Below, in pieces: positions 8,884 to 18,451 of a stretch of DNA of 64,000 bases. The position numbers and the translations under genes were made by a program. The notes beneath the pieces are model-generated. The model was not told where the DNA came from, searched no databases, and worked only from the letters and a program-made list of their open reading frames with translations. Positions within the stretch are counted from its first letter, which is position 1; every line of letters begins with the position of its first letter. This DNA is from JBEIHX01 sp040381075 (lineage in GTDB: Bacteria > Pseudomonadota > Alphaproteobacteria > Caulobacterales > Aquidulcibacteraceae), in the NCBI GenBank assembly GCA_040381075.1, contig JBEIHX010000002.1, positions 62,001 to 126,000 on the forward strand. The letters run 5' to 3'.

Positions 8884-9786
8884 TCAGGCCAGCTCGGGGC
8901 GTTGCGCCCGGCGGCGCTCCGCCAGCGCCACCAGGGCAACGCCGCCAAGCGCCACCATGCCGCCGGCAAGAATGAGCCCGGTCACCCGATCCCCGAAGAG
9001 CGCAACACCCGCAACGATCGTAACTATGGGAGTGAGAAGCATGTAGGGCGTCGTGCGGGACGCCTCGACCCGTCCCAACAGCCAGTGCATCAGCCCGTTG
9101 GCGCCCACGCCCGACGCCAGGGCGGCGAAGAGCTGCAGCGCCCAGACATCCGCCGGGGCGCTGGCCAGGGCGGCGGCGGCCCGTGGTCCATCGGCGATGG
9201 CTGTCGCGCCGCCAAGCACGCATGCGGTGAACAGGGCGATCCAGGCCTGCAGCCGCAGCGGCGGCATGCCGCCGACCTTGCGACTGACAACAGCGGCAAG
9301 CGCCCACAGAAAGCTCCCGCCGACAAGAAAGGGAATCGCATTGGCATGGGCCATTACGCGCGGATCGAACCCCATGACCACGACGCCGCCGAACGCAGTG
9401 CACAGGCCGATGATCCGCAGCGCGCCCAGGCGTTCACCGAGCATCAGAACCGACAACAGCGCGGTGAACGGGATCCACAACTGCAGCATGATGGCGATGG
9501 GTGCGAGATCGCCTGCCAAGGCGTAGCCGATGAAAATCAGACCGAAGTGCAACGGACCGGAGATCAGCGCAACCAGAAGAAGCGTGCGCCATTTATCCGT
9601 TGGCAGACGAAGAAACGGCGACAGGACAACCAGCGTCATCGCAAAACGCGTCGCAGCCGCGGTAAGCGGGGGAAGGTGCTCCACCACATGTTTGGTGAAG
9701 GCATTGTTGAGTCCCCAGATAAGGATGACGGCCGCGATGGCGGCAAGTTCCGGACTTCGCAGACGGCGGGACAGACCAGACGACAC
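8884..9786 (-). CDS. EamA/DMT-family transporter
   Basis: A 300-residue inner-membrane protein of the drug/metabolite transporter superfamily, with two EamA repeats and about ten hydrophobic segments. Typical features are the first helix ending IWGLNNAFTKHVV, the LGERLGALRIIGL segment closing repeat one, and LFGDRVTGLILAGGMVALGGVALVAL closing repeat two, followed by a short basic tail. Substrate cannot be told from sequence; members export metabolites or amino acids. It stands alone, downstream of a 106-bp gap shared with the divergent superoxide dismutase-like gene. Confidence 0.88.
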   Translation of the reverse strand: MSSGLSRRLRSPELAAIAAVILIWGLNNAFTKHVVEHLPPLTAAATRFAMTLVVLSPFLRLPTDKWRTLLLVALISGPLHFGLIFIGYALAGDLAPIAIMLQLWIPFTALLSVLMLGERLGALRIIGLCTAFGGVVVMGFDPRVMAHANAIPFLVGGSFLWALAAVVSRKVGGMPPLRLQAWIALFTACVLGGATAIADGPRAAAALASAPADVWALQLFAALASGVGANGLMHWLLGRVEASRTTPYMLLTPIVTIVAGVALFGDRVTGLILAGGMVALGGVALVALAERRRAQRPELA

Positions 9787-9892
9787 GCGCAGCTTCTCCC
9801 TTGCCCGCGCGCGGGCGACGTCCCGTCACAGGGCTGAGGACCGGGGGATGGTTTAGGCTTGCTGCGCTTTGACGTCCAGCAGGAGACCAAGC

Positions 9893-10501
9893 ATGCGCGC
9901 TGCTTTGATCATCGCCGCCCTTACCGCTGCGTCCGGATGCGTATTGCAGGGCGCCGCGTCGACCGCGCCAGCCGCTGGAGCCGCCGCCGCCACACCAGCG
10001 CCCACGCCAGCCTCCCCCGAGGCGCCCGCCGCGGCGCTGCCCCCGCCAGACGCTGTCGCGGTGCTGCGCGCCGGCGATGGCTCGCCGCGCGGATCAGTCT
10101 CACTCTGGCGCGCGCCATCGGGGCTCCTGCTGCGCGTTGATGCATCCGGACTGCCGCCTGGATGGCACGGGTTCCACATTCACGCTGTCGGGCGCTGCGA
10201 GGACGCTGGCTTTCAATCGGCCGGTCCGCACGCCGGTCATGGCGGCGGCGCCCACGGCCTGCTCAATTCCGCCGGGCCGGAGACGGGGGACCTTCCGAAC
10301 CTGTTTGCGGACGCTTCAGGGCGCGTGCGCGCTGAAGCATACACAGGTCTTGTCTCGCTGGACGGGCAAAACGCGCGCCCGGCGATTATGGATGGGGACG
10401 GGGCGGCTTTCGTGATACACGCCAACGCGGACGACCACACAAGCCAGCCGATCGGTGGCGCAGGCCCACGCATCGCCTGCGGGGTGGTCACAAAGGGCTG
10501 A
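9893..10501 (+). CDS. Cu/Zn superoxide dismutase-like lipoprotein
   Basis: Predicted envelope-anchored superoxide dismutase, 202 residues. A short signal peptide ends in the lipobox AASGC (Cys16), followed by an Ala/Pro-rich linker to about residue 52, then the SOD barrel. Copper ligands are His95 and His97 (FHIH) and His176; the bridging His is His113; zinc ligands are His121 and Asp133; the disulfide pair is Cys102/Cys196. The remaining zinc ligand, normally His in a PHAGD-type motif, is Glu130 (GPETGDLPN). The start places the lipobox correctly. Metal affinity or activity may differ from typical enzymes, but the fold assignment is firm. Confidence 0.88.
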   Translation: MRAALIIAALTAASGCVLQGAASTAPAAGAAAATPAPTPASPEAPAAALPPPDAVAVLRAGDGSPRGSVSLWRAPSGLLLRVDASGLPPGWHGFHIHAVGRCEDAGFQSAGPHAGHGGGAHGLLNSAGPETGDLPNLFADASGRVRAEAYTGLVSLDGQNARPAIMDGDGAAFVIHANADDHTSQPIGGAGPRIACGVVTKG

Positions 10502-10594
10502 GGCCTTGCGCGAAGGCTGGCGGCGTCCTACCCCGCCGCGGCGAGCCGGTCACGGCGCAATGCGCAAGTCCTGTTGCAGCCAAGGAGGCCGCCA

Positions 10595-11956
10595 GTGTCT
10601 ACAGATGTCGAGGGCGGCGCCGTCATTGAGTCACGGCGGCAGCTGGTTGAACACCTGGCCAGCGGGGAGAAGCCAGCGACTGCCTGGCGGATCGGCACGG
10701 AGCATGAAAAATTCGTGTTCCGCAGATCTGACCTCGCGCCGGTGGCCTATGAGGGGGCCAGCGGGATCGGAGAAATTCTCAGGCGCATGGTCCGCTTTGG
10801 TTGGGAGCCGATCCACGAGGACGGCGCATTGATCGGCCTGAAGCGCGCTGGCGCATCGATCAGCCTGGAACCCGGAGGCCAATTTGAGTTGTCTGGCGCG
10901 CCGCTGATCTCGGTGCATGAGACCTGCGCAGAGGTTAACGGCCATCTTTCGGAGGTGCGCGCAATCGGCGCCGAACTTGGCGTGGGCTTCCTCGGGCTTG
11001 GCTTCCACCCGACGGCCAGGCTTGACGCCATTCCCATCATGCCCAAAGGCCGCTACCGGATCATGCGAGCCTACATGCCCAAGGTTGGAACACTGGGCCG
11101 CGACATGATGTTTCGAACCTGTACCGTGCAGACAAACCTCGACTTCTCTTCGGAAGCCGACATGGTCAAGAAGCTGCGCGTTTCGTTGGCGCTGCAGCCC
11201 ATCGCAACCGCGCTGTTCGCCAATTCGCCATTGACCGAGGGACGCCCGAACGGCTTTCTGTCCTACAGATCACATATTTGGACCGATACGGATAATGCGC
11301 GGGCAGGCATGCTTCCTTTCGCGTTTGAAGACGGTTTTGGATATGAGCGCTATGCGGATTATGCACTGGATGTCCCGATGTACTTCCTCAAGCGCCAGGG
11401 ACAGTTCATTGATGCGACGGGTCAGAGTTTTCGTCACTTCCTGGAAGGCAAGCTCGCCCAGGCGCCTGGCGAGCGCCCGACCATGCAGGACTGGGTAAGC
11501 CATCTGTCGACGATCTTTCCCGAGGTGCGACTGAAGACATATCTCGAAATGCGCGGAGCCGATGCCGGCCCCTGGAGCCGGTTATGTTCTTTGCCGGCGT
11601 TCTGGGTCGGGCTGCTCTATGACCAGACGGCGCTGGATGCGGCCTGGGACATGGTCAGGGACTGGACAGCTGACGAGCGCCAGGCGCTGCGGGACGGCGC
11701 GCCGCGCCTGGCGCTGAAAACGCCATTTCGCGGACGTACGATCCGTGAACTCGCCATCGAAGCGCTGGCGATCGCGCGCGCGGGTCTCGCCATGCGCGGG
11801 CGATCGCTGCCGCACGGCGTTGACGAGACGTCGTTCCTCGACGAGTTGGACGGAATCGCCGAGTCCGGCGTTACCCCGGCTGAGCGAATCCTCGAGCGCC
11901 TTTCTGGCGAGTGGGGCGGCGACGTCGGCAAGCTTTATGAGGCCTGTGCGTACTGA
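10595..11956 (+). CDS. gshA: glutamate-cysteine ligase (proteobacterial/plant type)
   Basis: Joins glutamate and cysteine with ATP, the first step of glutathione synthesis. The 453-residue protein belongs to the plant/alphaproteobacterial class: GTEHEKFVF near the N-terminus, SLEPGGQFELSGAPL with the metal-binding glutamates, TCTVQTNLDF, and YLEMRGADAG. The start is a GTG with AAGGAGG six bases upstream; the upstream TTG has no such support. The gene stands alone, with about 90 bp to the preceding SOD-like gene. No gshB is visible nearby. Confidence 0.95.
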   Translation: MSTDVEGGAVIESRRQLVEHLASGEKPATAWRIGTEHEKFVFRRSDLAPVAYEGASGIGEILRRMVRFGWEPIHEDGALIGLKRAGASISLEPGGQFELSGAPLISVHETCAEVNGHLSEVRAIGAELGVGFLGLGFHPTARLDAIPIMPKGRYRIMRAYMPKVGTLGRDMMFRTCTVQTNLDFSSEADMVKKLRVSLALQPIATALFANSPLTEGRPNGFLSYRSHIWTDTDNARAGMLPFAFEDGFGYERYADYALDVPMYFLKRQGQFIDATGQSFRHFLEGKLAQAPGERPTMQDWVSHLSTIFPEVRLKTYLEMRGADAGPWSRLCSLPAFWVGLLYDQTALDAAWDMVRDWTADERQALRDGAPRLALKTPFRGRTIRELAIEALAIARAGLAMRGRSLPHGVDETSFLDELDGIAESGVTPAERILERLSGEWGGDVGKLYEACAY

Positions 11957-12080
11957 GGTCTGCGCCGAAACGTCGCAGCCCTCCGGGCAGTATGCGCGCT
12001 CAGGCTTGAGCCGGCCCGCCGATGCATGATCAACTCGACAGTCAGGCCTGCCGCAGGCGCGGCGCCGCGTGGGGGCGTTC

Positions 12081-13844
12081 ATGTTTGATCTCGTTTTCTG
12101 GACGGGCATTGTCATCACCGTCCTCACAATCATCCCGGTCGTGGCGCAGATCCGCAGTCACCCCAAGGGGCTGTTGATCCTGTTTTTTGCGGAAATGTGG
12201 GAGCGGTTTTCTTATTACGGCATGCGCGGGCTGCTGGTGTTTTTCATGACCCAGCACTTCCTGTTTTCCGACGAGGCCGCGGCGAGCCAATACGGGTCAT
12301 ACACCTCGCTTGTGTATCTGTTGCCGCTGGTGGGCGGCCTCCTCGCAGATCGTCTGCTCGGAACCCGCAAGGCGATCGCGTTCGGTGCATTGCTGCTTGT
12401 CGCAGGCCACCTGACGATGGCGATTGAGGGCAAACCGGCCACCCAGGCGCTGTCATATCAGGGCGCGCAATATGTCTTCGCCGTTGAGGGACGCGGCGAC
12501 GCCCGTACGGTTCAGCTGGAGGTGGACGGACAGCGCTACGATTTCGCGCCCGGGGCGGATGGCGGTCTGGCGATCCAAGGACTCCCTGCGTCGGCGTCTC
12601 TGCCCGCGCTGCTGCCAAAGGGATCGTATGAGCTGGTGGTCACGGGCCGCTCTGCCCTCTTCGAAGGGATATTCTTCTTTGCGCTGTCGCTGATCATCGC
12701 CGGAGTGGGTTTTCTCAAGCCCAACATCTCTTCGATTGTCGGTCAGCTCTATCCAGACAGCGATCCGCGTCGGGATCCAGGTTTCACACTCTATTACTAC
12801 GGCATCAACCTCGGCGCGTTCTGGGCCGCCATCCTGTGCGGCGCTCTGGGGCAGACCGTTGGATGGTGGGCTGGTTTTGGGCTTGCCGGGGTCGGCATGC
12901 TGGCGGGCTTTATCGTCTTTGTGCTCGGAAAGCCCCTGCTTGAGGGCAAGGGCGAGCCGCCGATGCCTGAAAAGCTCAAGGACAAGGCCATCGGACCGAT
13001 CAACAAGGAGTGGGCGGTCTACCTCCTGACGGCGCCCGCGCTCTTCCTGATCTGGTACCTCGTGCAACACAACGATCTGGTTGGCTGGATGCTGATCGCA
13101 GCCTCCGTGCTGGTGATGGGCTTTTTCATCTACCAGATCAGCACCAAATGCACCCGCGTAGAGGGTGGACGGCTGATCCTCGCCCTCATTCTCATAGCCG
13201 CGTCCGTCGTCTTCTGGACACTGTTCGAACAGGCCGGCACCAGCCTGAATTTGTTCGCGGACCGGAACACGGACTTGTCCCTGCCATTTGGCCAGTCAAT
13301 GACGGCGGCCCAGGCCCAGTCGTTCAACGCCGGCTTTATTCTGATCCTTGCGCCTGTGTTCGCTGCGCTGTGGGCCTTCCTCGGACGGCGCAATGCAGAT
13401 CCCAACCCTGTCTTCAAGTTCGCCATCGCGCTGATCCAGGTCGGCGCATCGTTCCTCATCCTCGTCTGGGGCGCGACTTTCGCCGATGCTTCCTTCCGGA
13501 TACCGCTGATGTTTCTGGCTGCAGCCTATCTGGTGCAGACAACAGGCGAGTTGTGTCTGTCGCCAGTCGGGCTGTCATGGATGACCAAGCTGTCAACCCC
13601 GCTTGTTTTGTCCACGCTGATGGCGACCTGGTTCCTGTCGAGCTCATGGGCTCAGTATCTGGGCGGTTATGTCGCCAAGCTTGCTGCGGTCGAAACGGTG
13701 GCGGGCCAGGTGTTGGACCCCGGCGCAGCGCTCGCAACCTATGTCAATGTGTTTGGGCAGCTGGGATGGTGGACAATCGGGATCGGCATTGTGTTCGCCC
13801 TGTTGAGCCCGTTCCTGAAACGCCTCGCGCACGGGATCCGATAG
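12081..13844 (+). CDS. POT/PTR-family proton-coupled peptide transporter
   Basis: Inner-membrane proton symporter for di- and tripeptides, 587 residues. The family signature ExxERFxYYG is at 38-47 (EMWERFSYYG), and FLKPNISSIVGQLY and the YYGINLGA block follow. Residues about 117-192 form a hydrophilic insertion between early helices, predicted to be extracytoplasmic and beta-rich (VQLEVDGQRYDF), which the shorter E. coli relatives lack. The ATG was taken over the GTG four codons upstream; neither has a strong ribosome site. Single gene, 124 bp after gshA. Confidence 0.92.
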   Translation: MFDLVFWTGIVITVLTIIPVVAQIRSHPKGLLILFFAEMWERFSYYGMRGLLVFFMTQHFLFSDEAAASQYGSYTSLVYLLPLVGGLLADRLLGTRKAIAFGALLLVAGHLTMAIEGKPATQALSYQGAQYVFAVEGRGDARTVQLEVDGQRYDFAPGADGGLAIQGLPASASLPALLPKGSYELVVTGRSALFEGIFFFALSLIIAGVGFLKPNISSIVGQLYPDSDPRRDPGFTLYYYGINLGAFWAAILCGALGQTVGWWAGFGLAGVGMLAGFIVFVLGKPLLEGKGEPPMPEKLKDKAIGPINKEWAVYLLTAPALFLIWYLVQHNDLVGWMLIAASVLVMGFFIYQISTKCTRVEGGRLILALILIAASVVFWTLFEQAGTSLNLFADRNTDLSLPFGQSMTAAQAQSFNAGFILILAPVFAALWAFLGRRNADPNPVFKFAIALIQVGASFLILVWGATFADASFRIPLMFLAAAYLVQTTGELCLSPVGLSWMTKLSTPLVLSTLMATWFLSSSWAQYLGGYVAKLAAVETVAGQVLDPGAALATYVNVFGQLGWWTIGIGIVFALLSPFLKRLAHGIR

Positions 13845-14111
13845 ACGATCGGCCCGATCTGAGATCACTGCGGGGCAGCCGCCAGGGAAAGGCGCGCCTC
13901 GTCAGGACGGACGCCCTGAAGGCCGACCCGGCTGCCTGAAAGCGATGGCGGGCGCTGTATCGGCGTGGCGTGGACCGGGCGGCCCTCGTGCTGGCGGGGC
14001 GCCGGCTGGCTTGGGCCCGCTGGCGTTCGCGCGGCAGACGAATTGGCCCGCGCCTTGCACCCCTGTGATGCGAAACGACACACGTCGCAACGCGAGACAG
14101 GGAGATCCACC

Positions 14112-15350
14112 ATGCGTTCGATCACTGCACGCCTGGCAGCCAGCACAGCTTTCGCCGCCTGCTTTGCCGCAGGCGCCGCAGCAGCTTGCCCGACGCCCTG
14201 CAACGCCATTGTCATCAACGATCAGATCCAGCTGGGCGATGTCTTCTCAAATCTTGTGATAACGGCGGCCAGCCCGCACTCTATCACAGGCGTCTCGGCT
14301 GCTTCAGGCTCAAGCGTCGCCGCAGGCGCGACAGAGACCGGGCTGATATTCGACAGCCGGCAGCAGCTTGGCGCCAACGTGGCAGCAAGCGCCAGCATCG
14401 AAGCCAGTTCAGTCGCCGGGCAAGCACTGTCGACGGTCGCAGCCAACGGCAACGCGGCGGTCACCAGCGCGTGCTGCGGCGCGAACGCCTCGGTCGTACG
14501 CCAGACCAGCGCGGCTGGAACCACGATCTCCGGGGCCTCGACCCTGACAATCCGCGGGGCGACGGGATCTGCCGCCTCGATTGTCCAAACGTCTGGAAAC
14601 TCTGCTGAATTCTCAGGCCGCATGGGCGCCATCGACGCCTACGCGGAACAAACCAACAGGGCGACCATTTCGGCCGAATCCCGCGTGCTGGCCTGCTGCA
14701 GCGCCTCGATGATCGGCTCGACCGCGCTTGCCGTCGCCAATCAGACACGGGTTAACGGATACGCCACGACGCAGAATCTTTCCGCCGTTCAGGAGTCGAA
14801 TGGTCTGCTTGTGATCGCCTCGTCAAACATTACGGCCAATTCCGCCGGATCCGCCGCTGGCGCTGCAGCTGCGGTTGGCAACTCCTTTGAAGCCCAAAAT
14901 GCATGGGGCTATTCACGCGGCGAAACATATCAGCGCAACACAGCCTATGTGCAGTCCGAGAGCTACGTGACCCTCCAGAACTGGTCGGGTAGCGCGACAT
15001 CACTCGCCAACAGCCTCGGAAATTCGGCCATGCTGTCCACGCTTGGCTCGGACGCCTACCTCGAGGCCAGACAAAACAACGAGAATGGCGTTGTCGCCAA
15101 CGCGTTTCTGGTTGGCACAGGCGGCGTTGGCTCTTCGGCCGTGGTGCAATCGGCTGCCATCGGCAACGCAATCACCGGGCAGGTCTGCGCAACCTGTGGC
15201 GCGGGCGTCACGATGAACGGCGTCAGCGAGCAGACCAATTGGGGCGCGGTGAGAAGCAACACAACCATCTCGGTCGGCGGCGCCGGCAGTGTGTTCGGCT
15301 CAGCAACCGCCGTTGGGAATTCAGCTGCCTATCACGCCACCCGGCGCTGA
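14112..15350 (+). CDS. secreted repeat protein resembling holdfast anchor HfaD
   Basis: A 412-residue exported protein with a ribosome site GGGAG, a Sec signal peptide (cleavage near AAAA-CPTP, residue ~25) and a mature part rich in Ala, Ser, Asn, Gly and Thr. I see about seven repeats of ~48 residues, marked by GN or AN at 113, 162, 209, 256, 303, 351 and 402, each followed by a QTN-like motif (EQTNRATIS, EQTNWGAVR). This predicts a beta-solenoid. Cys pairs occur at 121-122, 195-196 and 359/362. The start VINDQIQLGDV and the composition recall HfaD, which anchors holdfast to the stalk tip in Caulobacter, but hfaA/hfaB are not here. The assignment is by resemblance only. Confidence 0.6.
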   Translation: MRSITARLAASTAFAACFAAGAAAACPTPCNAIVINDQIQLGDVFSNLVITAASPHSITGVSAASGSSVAAGATETGLIFDSRQQLGANVAASASIEASSVAGQALSTVAANGNAAVTSACCGANASVVRQTSAAGTTISGASTLTIRGATGSAASIVQTSGNSAEFSGRMGAIDAYAEQTNRATISAESRVLACCSASMIGSTALAVANQTRVNGYATTQNLSAVQESNGLLVIASSNITANSAGSAAGAAAAVGNSFEAQNAWGYSRGETYQRNTAYVQSESYVTLQNWSGSATSLANSLGNSAMLSTLGSDAYLEARQNNENGVVANAFLVGTGGVGSSAVVQSAAIGNAITGQVCATCGAGVTMNGVSEQTNWGAVRSNTTISVGGAGSVFGSATAVGNSAAYHATRR

Positions 15351-15427
15351 GCACCCTGCGCTGAGCACCCAGCGTTGAGCACTCAGCGCTGAGAACCTGG
15401 CGCTGAGAACCTGGCGTTGAGAACCCG
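15344..15427. repeat. 6 x 14-bp tandem repeat
   Basis: Six consecutive 14-bp units with consensus GCGCTGAGNACCCN, starting inside the last codons of the HfaD-like gene so that its TGA stop lies in the first unit. Units 4 and 5 are identical; the others differ at one to four positions. Because 14 is not a multiple of three, gaining or losing a unit would not affect the protein. Confidence 0.9.
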
Positions 15428-15557
15428 GCCTGGACCAGACGGCCTTCACCAATCGGCGTTGATCCGGGCAAGCCTCGCCCATCAACTCCGCGCCAAGAGG
15501 CCCCCGGTCAAGGCGCGCATCGTGCCGGCGCAGAAGCGGCCACGGGGCGTCGTCGGA

Positions 15558-17471
15558 TCAGGCCCGCACGGGCAGATCCGCGGCGGGCCGACCCAAGGCC
15601 ATGAGCGCGGTCGCAGCGATGTGGCTGGCGTTCAGGCCGGCCTGTTCGTACATCTGGTACGGACTGTCCTGATCCTGGAATTCATCTGGCAACACCATGG
15701 TGCGGATCTTCAAGCCACGATCCAATGCGCCCTTGTCGGCCAGGAACTGCAGCACGAACGCCCCAAAGCCGCCGCGCGCGCCCTCCTCGACGGTGACCAC
15801 GACTTCGTGCTCCCGGGCGAGTCGAAGAATAAGGTCCTCATCGAGCGGCTTGGCGAAGCGCGCGTCCGCGACGGTGGTGGACAGCCCCATGGCGGCGAGC
15901 TGGTCCGCTGCCTTTTGGCACTCAGCCAGGCGCGTCCCAAGAGACAGCAGCGCGATGGCGGTTCCCTCGCGCACAATCCGACCGCGACCGACCTCCAGCG
16001 GTTCCAGAACATCCGGCATATCCATGCCCGCGCCTTCCCCGCGCGGATAGCGGAAGGCGCTCGGGCGATCGTCAATCATGACTGCAGTCGCGACCATGCG
16101 GGCCAGTTCCACTTCATCGGCCGCCGCCATCAGGACCATGCCCGGCAATGCGCCCAGGTAGCCTATATCGAACGAACCAGCATGGGTGGCGCCGTCAGCG
16201 CCCACCAGACCTGCACGATCGATGGCGAACCGGACCGGCAGGCTTTGGATGGCGACGTCATGGACGACCTGATCATAGCCGCGCTGCAGAAACGTCGAAT
16301 AGATCGCACAGAAGGGCTTCATGCCGGCGGCTGCGAGGCCGGCAGCGAACGTTACGGCATGTTGTTCAGCAATGCCCACGTCATAGGTCCGCGTCGGGAA
16401 GCGCTCACCGAACAGATCAAGACCCGTCCCTGAGGGCATCGCGGCCGTAATCGCGACGATCTTGTCATCGCTCGCAGCGAGCTTGACCAAACTGTCGGCG
16501 AAGACGCGCGTATAGGCCGGCGCGTTGGCTTTGGCCTTCGCCTGCTTTCCGGTGGCGATGTCGAATTTTGCGACGCCGTGATATTTGTCGGCGGCGTTCT
16601 CGGCCGGAGGATAGCCCTTCCCTTTCTGGGTGCGGACGTGGACGAGCACCGGCTTGTCCTGAATATCCCTGACGTTCTCAAAGACCTCGACGAGCGTTTC
16701 CAGGTCGTGGCCATCGATTGGGCCGAGGTAATGAAAGCCCAGCTCCTCAAAGAAGGTCCCGCCCACCGCCATGCCGCGGGCATACTCGTCAGCCTTCCGG
16801 GCGGCGTCCATGATCGGCGCCCCAAGCCTGCGGGCGGCGCGTTTGGCGAAGCGGCGCAGGGTCCAGTAGCCGTGGGACGACGCAAGCTTGGTCAGATATG
16901 TCGACATTCCGCCGACGGGCGGGGCGATCGACATATCGTTGTCGTTCAGAACAACCAGGAGCTGCTTGCAGGTTTCTGCAGCCTTGTTCATGGCTTCATA
17001 GGCCATTCCGGCTGACAGGGAGCCATCTCCAATCACCGCAACCACGCGATTGCCGCCGCCGCACAGGTCGCGCGCCGCAGCGAAGCCAAGAGCCGCCGAG
17101 ATTGAGGTGGCGGCGTGCGCCGCCCCGAATGGGTCGTAGTCGCTCTCGGACCGCTTGGTAAAACCAGAAAGCCCGCCACCCTGCCGCAGCGTTCGAATCC
17201 GATCGCGCCGTCCGGTCAGGATCTTGTGGGGATAGGCCTGATGCCCCACGTCCCAGATCACCACGTCGCGGGGCGTGTCAAAAACATAGTGCAGGGCGAC
17301 CGTCAGCTCCACCACGCCGAGCCCGGCGCCCAGGTGGCCGCCAGTAACGGACACCGCGTCAATCGTCTCAGCGCGCAACTCATCGGCCACCTGTCGCAGT
17401 TGGGCTGGCTGCAGTTGGCGCAGATCAGATGATGACGAGACTTGGTCCAGCAGTGGGGTTCGCACGTTCAT
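15558..17471 (-). CDS. dxs: 1-deoxy-D-xylulose-5-phosphate synthase
   Basis: Thiamine-diphosphate enzyme joining pyruvate and glyceraldehyde 3-phosphate, the first step of the MEP isoprenoid pathway. It has 637 residues, the usual length. Motifs include DVGHQAYPHKILTGR near 75-88, the ThDP-binding GDGSLSAG at 148-155 with ND at 175-176, and the transketolase-like EQHAVTFAAGLA block holding the conserved Glu. The ATG before NVRTPLLD was chosen; two more Met codons lie just upstream and no start has a strong ribosome site. It follows ispA by 32 bp on the same strand, forming an isoprenoid operon with xseB. Confidence 0.96.
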   Translation of the reverse strand: MNVRTPLLDQVSSSSDLRQLQPAQLRQVADELRAETIDAVSVTGGHLGAGLGVVELTVALHYVFDTPRDVVIWDVGHQAYPHKILTGRRDRIRTLRQGGGLSGFTKRSESDYDPFGAAHAATSISAALGFAAARDLCGGGNRVVAVIGDGSLSAGMAYEAMNKAAETCKQLLVVLNDNDMSIAPPVGGMSTYLTKLASSHGYWTLRRFAKRAARRLGAPIMDAARKADEYARGMAVGGTFFEELGFHYLGPIDGHDLETLVEVFENVRDIQDKPVLVHVRTQKGKGYPPAENAADKYHGVAKFDIATGKQAKAKANAPAYTRVFADSLVKLAASDDKIVAITAAMPSGTGLDLFGERFPTRTYDVGIAEQHAVTFAAGLAAAGMKPFCAIYSTFLQRGYDQVVHDVAIQSLPVRFAIDRAGLVGADGATHAGSFDIGYLGALPGMVLMAAADEVELARMVATAVMIDDRPSAFRYPRGEGAGMDMPDVLEPLEVGRGRIVREGTAIALLSLGTRLAECQKAADQLAAMGLSTTVADARFAKPLDEDLILRLAREHEVVVTVEEGARGGFGAFVLQFLADKGALDRGLKIRTMVLPDEFQDQDSPYQMYEQAGLNASHIAATALMALGRPAADLPVRA

Positions 17472-17503
17472 ATCATGACACATCCATGCACGAGCCGCCC
17501 CCG

Positions 17504-18397
17504 TCAAGCACGACGGGAGAGGACGAAGTCGACCGCCTGCACCAGAGGATTGGCGCGACCTCCGAAAATGGCGAGATGGTTCTTGGCCTGGGCGGCGAGC
17601 AGGCCAACCCGGTTGCGCGCGCCATCCAGCGTCAGAATGGTGACAAATGACGCTTTTCCGCGCCCGATGTCCTTGCGGGCGGCCTTTCCCATGAGGGACG
17701 GGTCGCCCTCCGCATCCAGGATGTCGTCGGCGATCTGGTAGGCAAGCCCGATATCGTGCGCGAAGCGCGAAAGCGCGTGACGCGCTTCGCTGCCAGCCCG
17801 GCCAATGATCGCTCCAAAGTCAGTTGCGCAGGCGATCAGCGCGCCCGTTTTCATCCGCTGCAGTCGGGCGACAGCAGCAAGATCATCGCCGAGTTCGTGT
17901 CCCTGCATGTCGATCATCTGCCCCCCAACCATACCCTTCGGGCCCGCCGCTTCGGCCAGACGCAGCACGAGCTCGCACCGGATGTTGGGATCGGGATCGG
18001 TCTCGCAGTTGGCGAGAATCTCGAACGCAAAGGTCAAGAGCCCATCGCCGGCCAGGACCGCAGAGGCCTCATCAAAGGCGCGATGGACGGTCGGTCGTCC
18101 CCGACGAAGGTCATCGTCATCCATGCACGGAAGATCATCATGCACCAGGCTGTAGGTATGAACGCATTCTAGGGCGCAGGCCGCGCGAAGCAGGCTGGCC
18201 TCATCCGCATGGAACAGTCTGCCCACCTCCAGAGTCAGGAAAGGGCGGATCCTTTTGCCCCCGCCCAGCGCCGCATAGCGCATGGCGCTCATCAGGCGAG
18301 CCTCAGGGCCGGTGGCGCGCGGAATCAGCGTGTCAAGCGCCACGGTCACGCGGTCCGCGGTCTCAGCCAGCAGGTCTTCAAAACTGTCCGCCGCCAT
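17504..18397 (-). CDS. ispA: farnesyl/geranyl diphosphate synthase
   Basis: Trans-isoprenyl diphosphate synthase condensing IPP with DMAPP and GPP, giving farnesyl diphosphate for quinones and undecaprenyl lipids. It has 297 residues. The first Asp-rich motif DDLPCMDDDD (from residue 87) has the two-residue insertion typical of bacterial FPP synthases; the second is DDILDAEGD. GGGKRIRPFL and GGQMIDMQG are also present. The ATG is used; a GTG three codons upstream is possible. It lies between xseB and dxs, supplying the consumer of the MEP pathway next to its first enzyme. Confidence 0.95.
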   Translation of the reverse strand: MAADSFEDLLAETADRVTVALDTLIPRATGPEARLMSAMRYAALGGGKRIRPFLTLEVGRLFHADEASLLRAACALECVHTYSLVHDDLPCMDDDDLRRGRPTVHRAFDEASAVLAGDGLLTFAFEILANCETDPDPNIRCELVLRLAEAAGPKGMVGGQMIDMQGHELGDDLAAVARLQRMKTGALIACATDFGAIIGRAGSEARHALSRFAHDIGLAYQIADDILDAEGDPSLMGKAARKDIGRGKASFVTILTLDGARNRVGLLAAQAKNHLAIFGGRANPLVQAVDFVLSRRA

Positions 18398-18451
18398 GCC
18401 CGTCACGCCCGCCCCCCGAGGTCCTGCCCTTCTGTATGAAGGCGCCCCGGG

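Noticed and set aside
13010..13939. 309-codon open frame overlapping the POT transporter in another frame
   Set aside because: The transporter frame carries the family signature and hydrophobic periodicity; this frame does not.
17191..17200. tRNA T-loop-like GTTCGAATCC
   Set aside because: It lies inside the dxs coding sequence and no acceptor or anticodon stem can be drawn around it.
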